Shown: positions 30,146-34,217 of the stretch, one piece after another
How positions within the stretch are numbered: position 1 is the first letter of the stretch
How the letters are laid out: each line of letters opens with the position of its first letter
Assembly (NCBI GenBank): GCA_947462535.1
Contig: CANHPN010000022.1
Location: forward strand, 1-34,217
Source: Akkermansiaceae bacterium
Lineage (GTDB): Bacteria > Verrucomicrobiota > Verrucomicrobiia > Verrucomicrobiales > Akkermansiaceae
Length of the DNA: 34,217 nucleotides
Direction of reading: 5' to 3'
The notes under the pieces: model-generated
Database searches by the model: none
The model's input: the letters and a program-made list of their open reading frames with translations, nothing else
What the model was told of the DNA's origin: nothing
Position numbers and translations under genes: made by a program

Positions 30146-30661
30146 TCAGTCGCGCTGCTGCTTGATCCAGGCGGCAAGTTTCATGTCGTCGTCGCCAGCG
30201 GCCCAGAGCTGGTGTAGGAAATCGGCGGCATGGATGTCGCCGTGGTTTTTGAGGAATCTCCGGTCGCCGCCGCAGCCGAACATCAGGTCCGGATTGAGCT
30301 CGCCACGGAGTTTCGCCCGGCCCTTGGCGATGAGCCGGGGCAGGTAGGGCATGCCTTCGAGCTCGTCGCCGAAGGTCGGCACATCGTCGCGGGTGAGGAC
30401 CTTGTCGCTGGGAACGCGTTTCTGGACGGTTAGGAAATAATCGCGCCGGACCGCAGCGACGAGCAGCGCGGTCGAGATGGAGGGCAATCCTTCGGCGCAG
30501 AAATCCTCGACGAAGTCGAAAAACTCACGCGGCTGGCAGCCGATGCCGGCGAGAAACACGAGGTCGTCGGCACTGTAATATTTTTCGAAATCCGAGTTGC
30601 CGGAATTGAAGGCGGCGGCGCAGCGGTCGAAGAGAGTTAGAAATGTGTCGTTCCACGTCAT
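30146..30661 (-). CDS. DUF5069-like protein of unknown function
   Basis: From the ATG at 30659-30661 the product has 171 residues, soluble and without a signal peptide. It begins MTWNDTFLTLFDRCAAAF and includes FEKYYSADDLVFLAGIGCQP, FDFVEDFC, ISTALLVAAVRRDYFLTVQK, MPYLPRLIAKGRAKLRGELN and GCGGDRRFLKNHGDIHAADF. I believe this is the DUF5069 family common in Verrucomicrobia; the biochemical role is unknown. A longer open frame reaches 30850 but overlaps the aldo/keto reductase remnant and reads as shadow. The reductase remnant ends 20 bases upstream on the same strand; efp follows downstream. Confidence 0.7.
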   Translation of the reverse strand: MTWNDTFLTLFDRCAAAFNSGNSDFEKYYSADDLVFLAGIGCQPREFFDFVEDFCAEGLPSISTALLVAAVRRDYFLTVQKRVPSDKVLTRDDVPTFGDELEGMPYLPRLIAKGRAKLRGELNPDLMFGCGGDRRFLKNHGDIHAADFLHQLWAAGDDDMKLAAWIKQQRD

Positions 30662-30681
30662 GGGCGCAGTAAAGCGGAAAA

Positions 30682-31203
30682 TCAGCCTTCCGCATGCTTT
30701 TTCTTTTCGCCGGGGGCGATGGCGTCGATCGCGGCAAGCAGTCCTTCGTCCGGCATCGGCAACTGGAGCGCGTCGAGCGAATCGTCTAACTGCGCCACCG
30801 TGCGGGCTCCGATGATGGACGAGGTGACGGCCGGAGAGCGAAGCGACCACTGGATGGCGAGGTGGTGGAGAGGCATGCCGTGGGCGGCGGCGAGGTCGCC
30901 GAGCGCGCGGATCTTCTCCTGCCGGGCGGCGACCTGCTCGATCTGGAGGAATCCCTCGGCGCGGGCGGCGCGGGCGGCGCGGGAACCTTCCGGGATGCCG
31001 TCGAGGTATTTTGGGGTGAGCATGCCTTGCGCCAGCGGGCTGAAGACAACGCAGCCGATCCCCTCATCCAACAGATAGTCGAGGATCCCCTCGGTTTCCG
31101 GCCAGCGGTTGAGGAGCGAGTAGGGCGGCTGATAGGCGAGGCAGCGGACACCCATGTCTTTGAGGATTCTCACGGCCTTCTTCAGCCGCTTGAGCGGGTA
31201 CCT
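30682..31203 (-). pseudogene. 5'-truncated aldo/keto reductase
   Basis: About 170 residues of the C-terminal half of an NADPH-dependent aldo/keto reductase are preserved: YPLKRLKKAVRILKDMGV, CLAYQPPYSLLNRW, FSPLAQGMLTPKYLDGIP, HHLAIQWSLRSPAVTSSIIG and LDALQLP, ending in a normal tail. The N-terminal half, with the catalytic Asp-Tyr-Lys-His set, is missing. Upstream of about 31203 the open frame runs on to 31437 but the residues are no longer reductase-like. A non-coding palindromic stretch and a transposase remnant lie there instead. This looks like a gene cut by insertion or rearrangement. Confidence 0.8.
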
Positions 31204-31223
31204 GCAACCAGCCAATCCGCCAC

Positions 31224-31272
31224 CCATGCGAAATGGGGGCCAGCCCCCAAACCCCCGGAGTTTGACGCATGG
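31224..31272. repeat. Nested palindrome
   Basis: CCATGCG (31224-31230) pairs with CGCATGG (31266-31272), and inside it GGGGGC (31235-31240) pairs with GCCCCC (31243-31248) around a two-base centre. It lies about 20 bases beyond the point where the aldo/keto reductase homology ends. Confidence 0.75.
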
Positions 31273-31274
31273 AG

Positions 31275-31354
31275 CCAAAGGGCTTGATGCCTCCGAATTC
31301 GGGCCGTGCACAGTGATGAATTCGCGCAAGGCCCGGAGGCAAAAGCCCCTTTGG
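31275..31354. repeat. Long imperfect inverted repeat
   Basis: CCAAAGGGCTTGATGCCTCC with a final G (31275-31295) is nearly the reverse complement of 31334-31354 (reverse complement CCAAAGGGGCTTTTGCCTCC with a final G): about 18 of 21 positions pair. The 38-base centre holds two GAATTC sites and a GGGCC/GGCCC pair. The stem could form a stable RNA or cruciform, or mark a small mobile repeat. Confidence 0.8.
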
Positions 31355-31466
31355 CGAGGCCCGCCGCTCCGGTTGCTCTCCAGCAGAGCCGTATCCTGCG
31401 GGCGACTCCCAATGATCACTTGTAAAGCACTGATCACCAGCCAGTTGCATTACCACAAAACAGAAA

Positions 31467-31525
31467 TCCGGTTTTGTTCCGTCTGCCAGTCCGGTTTTGA
31501 ACCGTCTCTGTCCGGTTTTGTTCCG
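31467..31525. repeat. Three direct repeats of TCCGGTTTTGWWCCG
   Basis: Copies are at 31467-31481, 31490-31504 and 31511-31525, spaced 23 and 21 bases apart. The first two extend to share GTCT. The middle copy contains the perfect inverted repeat CGGTT-TTG-AACCG. About two helical turns per step would suit protein binding on one face of DNA. Confidence 0.8.
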
Positions 31526-31695
31526 GCCCCGACACCAACGGAATTTTTAATTGTCGCTGGACAAAAACTGCTTCTTGCCGCCCACGCCCGCATTCTCCCC
31601 GTGGTAGCCATCGGTGCGTTTGCCGGCATCCGACCCAAGGATTCGCATAAAGACGCTTCTTTTACGGAATCGGGCGTTCAGTTGACACGGCGGGG

Positions 31696-32361
31696 TTAGG
31701 CGTATTGGAAGTCGATGATGGCGGCGTCGTAGACCATGAGGGTGGAGCGGCCTTTGGCGGCTCCGCAGCGCAGTTCCTGCTTGTCTTGGCGTTTGAGGGT
31801 GGTGATCTCGTGTTCGGTGCCCCGGGCGGTGGGGCGGGCGAGGTCCATGAAGCGCATCCATCCGCTGCGCAGGTCGAGTTTGTAAATGGCGTTGACCGGG
31901 CGGTAGCCGCCTTTTTCGTTGCGAGGGTCATGGGTGGCGTGGGCGATGTGATGGCCGTCGGCGGCCCAGATTTCCATGTCATCGAGCTCGCTGAAGTGGG
32001 CAAGGCGGTCGTCGTGGGCGCGCAGCGAGGGGAGTTGTTGGCGCTGAAGCTCGCGTTCCAAGGCGATGAACATTTTGAGGCGGCGCGAACTGGCCAGACC
32101 GTCGAAGTAGTTGGAGCGGGTCAAGCCGGGGGTGGTGGGCATGCCGTGGGTTTGAATGAAGTCGCGCCCGGTCTTGCTGTTTTCCAGCACGCGCAGGACG
32201 GCCAATGTGGCAAATGAGGCGTCATCGACGACGGCGCAGCCGCGGGTGATTCCGGGGACCTGAAGCGCTTGGAAAAGCGGCGCGAGGAACACTTCTTCAA
32301 GCAACAGGGCGGGGGCGCAATCGGATGGGTTTGTAGGCACGGTTCTGGCAGTTTCTGACAT
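31696..32361 (-). mobile_element. C-terminally truncated DDE (IS4-like) transposase
   Basis: From the ATG at 32359-32361 the frame encodes 221 residues. The N-terminal part (LFQALQVPGITRGCAVVDDA, GMPTTPGLTRSNYFDGLASS) and the catalytic core start are visible: the first DDE aspartate in IWAADGHHIAHATHD and the likely second in LMVYDAAIIDFQ. The frame stops right after, at DFQYA, so the region with the YREK/third catalytic glutamate is absent. It is therefore probably inactive. Terminal inverted repeats were not found. The sequence to its 3' side (31526-31695) has no continuation I can recognise in another frame. Its insertion probably explains the broken reductase next to it. Confidence 0.65.
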
Positions 32362-32380
32362 GCGTGAACCTATCCGCAAC

Positions 32381-32831
32381 TCATTGATAGGTAGAGAAAA
32401 ATATGATTCAATGGGAGGATTTAAGGGGGTGGGAAATGAACCCCGCGGAGGGCGTGTATTTGGAGCCGGGAAGCAGCTGGAGCGGGTCCTGGCGTGGGAA
32501 GGTAGCGGCCGTCAATTTGCCCCGGTCAAATTCCGCCATGGCGGCGCAAGAGGGGTTTGCAAGGCGACCGGGGGGGGTGGAGTTGGAAATTTATGTTAGG
32601 GAGTCGAGATGGCGATGGACTGGCCTTCCGGGGAAGCACGCTTGCCGGCATCACGCCGTGGAAGAGTCGGGAAACACTCCGGCCCGCCCCAATTCGCGAT
32701 CTTGCGACCTATTGTCCGGTAGAGAAAACCAGAACCAGTCAACGCGCGCCTGCGTTGCGACCGGGCCCAAAATCACGGCGGAAGCATAGAATGTTAGACG
32801 ACAGGGTTCCCTGGACTAATTTTGACACAAA
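32381..32831. other. Accessory gap between transposase remnant and the rpsI terminator
   Basis: A plus frame at 32403-32789 (128 codons) has a fairly ordinary first half (MIQWEDLRGWEMNPAEGVYL) but turns shadow-like, and I do not recognise it. An 11-base direct repeat GGTAGAGAAAA occurs at 32390-32400 and 32718-32728, about 328 bases apart. No other signal was recognised. Confidence 0.35.
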
Positions 32832-32863
32832 AAAAACCGCACCCGGTGAGGAGTGCGGTTTTT
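32832..32863 (-). terminator. Rho-independent terminator of the rplM-rpsI operon
   Basis: AAAAACCGCAC (32832-32842) is the perfect reverse complement of GTGCGGTTTTT (32853-32863), with a 10-base loop. On the minus strand the stem begins 16 bases after the rpsI stop and is followed by a run of eight T. Confidence 0.93.
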
Positions 32864-32879
32864 GGGAAATCCAGGAAGA

Positions 32880-33275
32880 TTAACGCTTGGAAAACTGGAA
32901 ACGCGCGCGAGCACCTGGTTGACCAGGCTTTTTCCGTTCCTTCATCCGTGGGTCACGGGTGAGGAATCCGAGTGGCTTGATCACCTTGCGATTCTCGGGA
33001 TCGACGAGGGTCAGCGAGCGGGAAACCGCGTGGCGGATCGCGACGGCTTGGGACTGCTTGCCGCCGCCTTTGACCACCACGTTGAGGTCAAACTTGTTGG
33101 AAAGCGAGAGGGCCAAGAATGGCGCGAGGACGGCGTTCTGAAGCTCGATAGTCGGAAGATATTCTTCGAAGCTGCGGGCGTTGATGATGATCTGGCCGGT
33201 GCCTTCGGTCATCCAGACGCGGGCGACGGCGGTTTTGCGGCGGCCGGTGGCGCTTTGAGTAGTGGTGGCGGTCAT
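32880..33275 (-). CDS. rpsI: 30S ribosomal protein S9
   Basis: The 131-residue product has the family N-terminal GRRKTAVARVWMTEGTGQII, the central LNVVVKGGGKQSQAVAIRHA and AVSRSLTLVDPENR, and the conserved basic tail ARARFQFSKR that reaches the P-site tRNA. An alternative ATG exists only further in. It begins 18 bases after the rplM stop and has no Shine-Dalgarno sequence: the leader before its ATG is AT-rich (AATTTTTCTCCCAAA). The usual rplM-rpsI operon order is kept, and a strong terminator follows. Confidence 0.98.
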   Translation of the reverse strand: MTATTTQSATGRRKTAVARVWMTEGTGQIIINARSFEEYLPTIELQNAVLAPFLALSLSNKFDLNVVVKGGGKQSQAVAIRHAVSRSLTLVDPENRKVIKPLGFLTRDPRMKERKKPGQPGARARFQFSKR

Positions 33276-33293
33276 TTTGGGAGAAAAATTGGA

Positions 33294-33725
33294 TTATTTG
33301 ACGGCGTGGGCGACGGGTGCCTGGGCTTCGTGCGGGTGGGTTTCACCGGCATATACCTTGAGCTTGCCGAACTGGGCGCGGCCGAGGCGGGTCTTCGGGA
33401 TCATGCCCCAGACGGCGCGCTCGACGAGCAGGATCGGACGACGCTCGCGGACGGTGCGCGGGGTCTCGACCTTCTGGCCGCCGACATAACCGGAGAAACG
33501 GGTGTAAATCTTGGCGGTTTCTTTGGTGCCGGTGAGGACAACCTGATCGGCATTGATGACGACGACGAAATCGCCGGTGTCAACGTGGGAGGTGAAAATT
33601 GGCTTGTGTTTGCCACGGAGGAGGCGCGCGGCCTCAACAGCGACTTGGCCGAGGACCTTGCCCTTGGCGTCGATCACATACCACTTGCGCTCGACTTCAT
33701 GCGGCTTGGCGGAAAACGTATTCAT
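33294..33725 (-). CDS. rplM: 50S ribosomal protein L13
   Basis: The 143-residue product is normal in length. It shows [53 protein letters not shown], the [19 protein letters not shown] block and [21 protein letters not shown]13 is an early-assembling large-subunit protein. It is the first gene of the rplM-rpsI operon, with a good promoter upstream and a leader of about 45 bases that contains no Shine-Dalgarno sequence. Confidence 0.98.
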   Translation of the reverse strand: MNTFSAKPHEVERKWYVIDAKGKVLGQVAVEAARLLRGKHKPIFTSHVDTGDFVVVINADQVVLTGTKETAKIYTRFSGYVGGQKVETPRTVRERRPILLVERAVWGMIPKTRLGRAQFGKLKVYAGETHPHEAQAPVAHAVK

Positions 33726-33776
33726 GTGCTTGTATAAAAATGGCCTCGGACACGTGGCGTGCGCGAAGGGAGTGGC

Positions 33777-33805
33777 AAACTAGGGAGCCGGTTTCCGGGT
33801 GTCAA
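33777..33805 (-). promoter_or_regulatory. Sigma-70-type promoter of rplM-rpsI
   Basis: On the minus strand a perfect -35 TTGACA (33805-33800), a 17-base spacer and TAGTTT (33782-33777) as -10. The expected start near 33770 gives a leader of about 45 bases. The -10 shares the T-A----T skeleton with that proposed for sucCD. Confidence 0.65.
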
Positions 33806-33837
33806 CCGGGAATCTCGGGAAATTTGCGGAAATAAAT

Positions 33838-34014
33838 TCACTCCGCCGCGTCCGGGGATACGGCTTCTGCGGTGGCGGGCTCGGAGGCGTCTCCGTCATG
33901 CTCTGGAGGATGAGCGGCGGCGGCTTCCAGCTTGTGTTTGCGCTTCTCTTCTTTCTTCGCTTTTTTCTCTAACTCACGGCGGCGTTTCTCGAATGCGTAG
34001 TTTGGTGTGGCCAT
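33838..34014 (-). CDS. Small charged protein of unknown function
   Basis: From the ATG at 34012-34014 the product has 58 residues: MATPNYAFEKRRRELEKKAK, a highly basic helix rich in lysine and glutamate, then an alanine-rich and acidic tail (HPPEHDGDASEPATAEA). The first twenty residues match a widespread small-protein pattern in bacteria, often annotated hypothetical. The frame is open for 21 more codons upstream with other ATGs, but the conserved pattern begins at MATPNYAFEK. No partner gene is evident. Confidence 0.65.
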   Translation of the reverse strand: MATPNYAFEKRRRELEKKAKKEEKRKHKLEAAAAHPPEHDGDASEPATAEAVSPDAAE

Positions 34015-34157
34015 ATTGGAGGGCATCTTGCCTGCCGGAATTTCCAAATGCGAGAACTGAATTTGATAATTTGGCATTTTTGCAGGCCGGGCGGGTTGTG
34101 GACGGAATTGTGGACGGAATTTGCAAAAAGGCCGGAACGCGCGTAGGATGCGAAGCT

Positions 34158-34217
34158 ATGAGTGCTATCGAACCGGTCAGTCCCGCATCCGCCGATCCCC
34201 GCTCGCCGATGGCTCCG
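34158..34217 (+). CDS. Possible start of a gene running off the window
   Basis: An ATG at 34158 opens a frame (MSAIEPVSPASADPRSPMAP) that is uninterrupted to the window edge. Only 20 codons are visible; the proline/serine-rich start is not diagnostic. It diverges from the small charged protein gene. Confidence 0.3.
   Translation, partial: MSAIEPVSPASADPRSPMAP

Noticed and set aside
31547-31861. Minus frame overlapping the transposase remnant
   Set aside because: Considered as a frameshifted transposase tail, but its residues show no DDE C-terminal motif.

Overview
The window reads as a GC-rich chromosomal segment of a free-living Gram-negative bacterium, most likely a member of the Verrucomicrobiota (Verrucomicrobiales / Luteolibacter-like). 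This is inference from gene content and style: a long IspH, a DUF5069 protein, an EF-P with an arginine-tipped loop, and an almost complete absence of Shine-Dalgarno sequences in front of starts, even for rplM and rpsI. No rRNA, tRNA or CRISPR array was seen.

Layout. 0.3-2.4 kb: sucC-sucD (TCA cycle). 2.6-4.8 kb, minus strand: an ECF sigma factor, a membrane anti-sigma-like protein and a secreted PDZ protein in one operon, the best candidate here for an uncharacterised envelope-sensing system. 4.9-6.4 kb, minus: lipA and an EVE-domain gene. 6.5-8.5 kb: murI (+) and fabV (-). 8.6-11.7 kb, plus: a GYF_2/CD225 membrane protein, a DUF2752 protein, pdxJ, acpS and hemB, closely packed. 11.7-13.4 kb: a graveyard of broken gene pieces (unidentified fragment, sensor histidine kinase with an internal deletion, a low-GC patch, the N-terminal part of an SGNH/sialate-esterase-like protein with an in-frame stop). 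13.5-15.4 kb: an intact LysR regulator and a TSUP permease with palindromes between them. 15.5-15.85 kb: a decayed transposase-like piece. 15.9-22.1 kb, minus: gltB-gltD (GOGAT). 22.4-24.9 kb: bioD (-) and nadB (+) diverging, with an unidentified decayed reading frame after bioD. 25.2-27.4 kb, minus: ispH and a site-2 protease homologue. 27.7-30.7 kb: an L,D-transpeptidase lipoprotein (+), a LysM protein (-), efp (-) and a DUF5069 gene (-). 30.7-32.8 kb: a second broken zone with a 5'-truncated aldo/keto reductase, large inverted repeats, three short direct repeats and a C-terminally truncated DDE transposase. 32.8-34.0 kb, minus: rplM-rpsI with a clear promoter and terminator, and a small charged protein. 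The last 60 bases may begin another gene.

Functionally most of the window is core metabolism (TCA, nitrogen assimilation, lipoate, PLP, NAD, biotin, haem, isoprenoid and fatty-acid synthesis) and envelope upkeep (MurI, L,D-transpeptidase, LysM, sigma/anti-sigma/PDZ). The accessory content is concentrated in the two broken zones and the short transposase relic at 15.5 kb. Family names are from recognising motifs by eye; no database search was possible.
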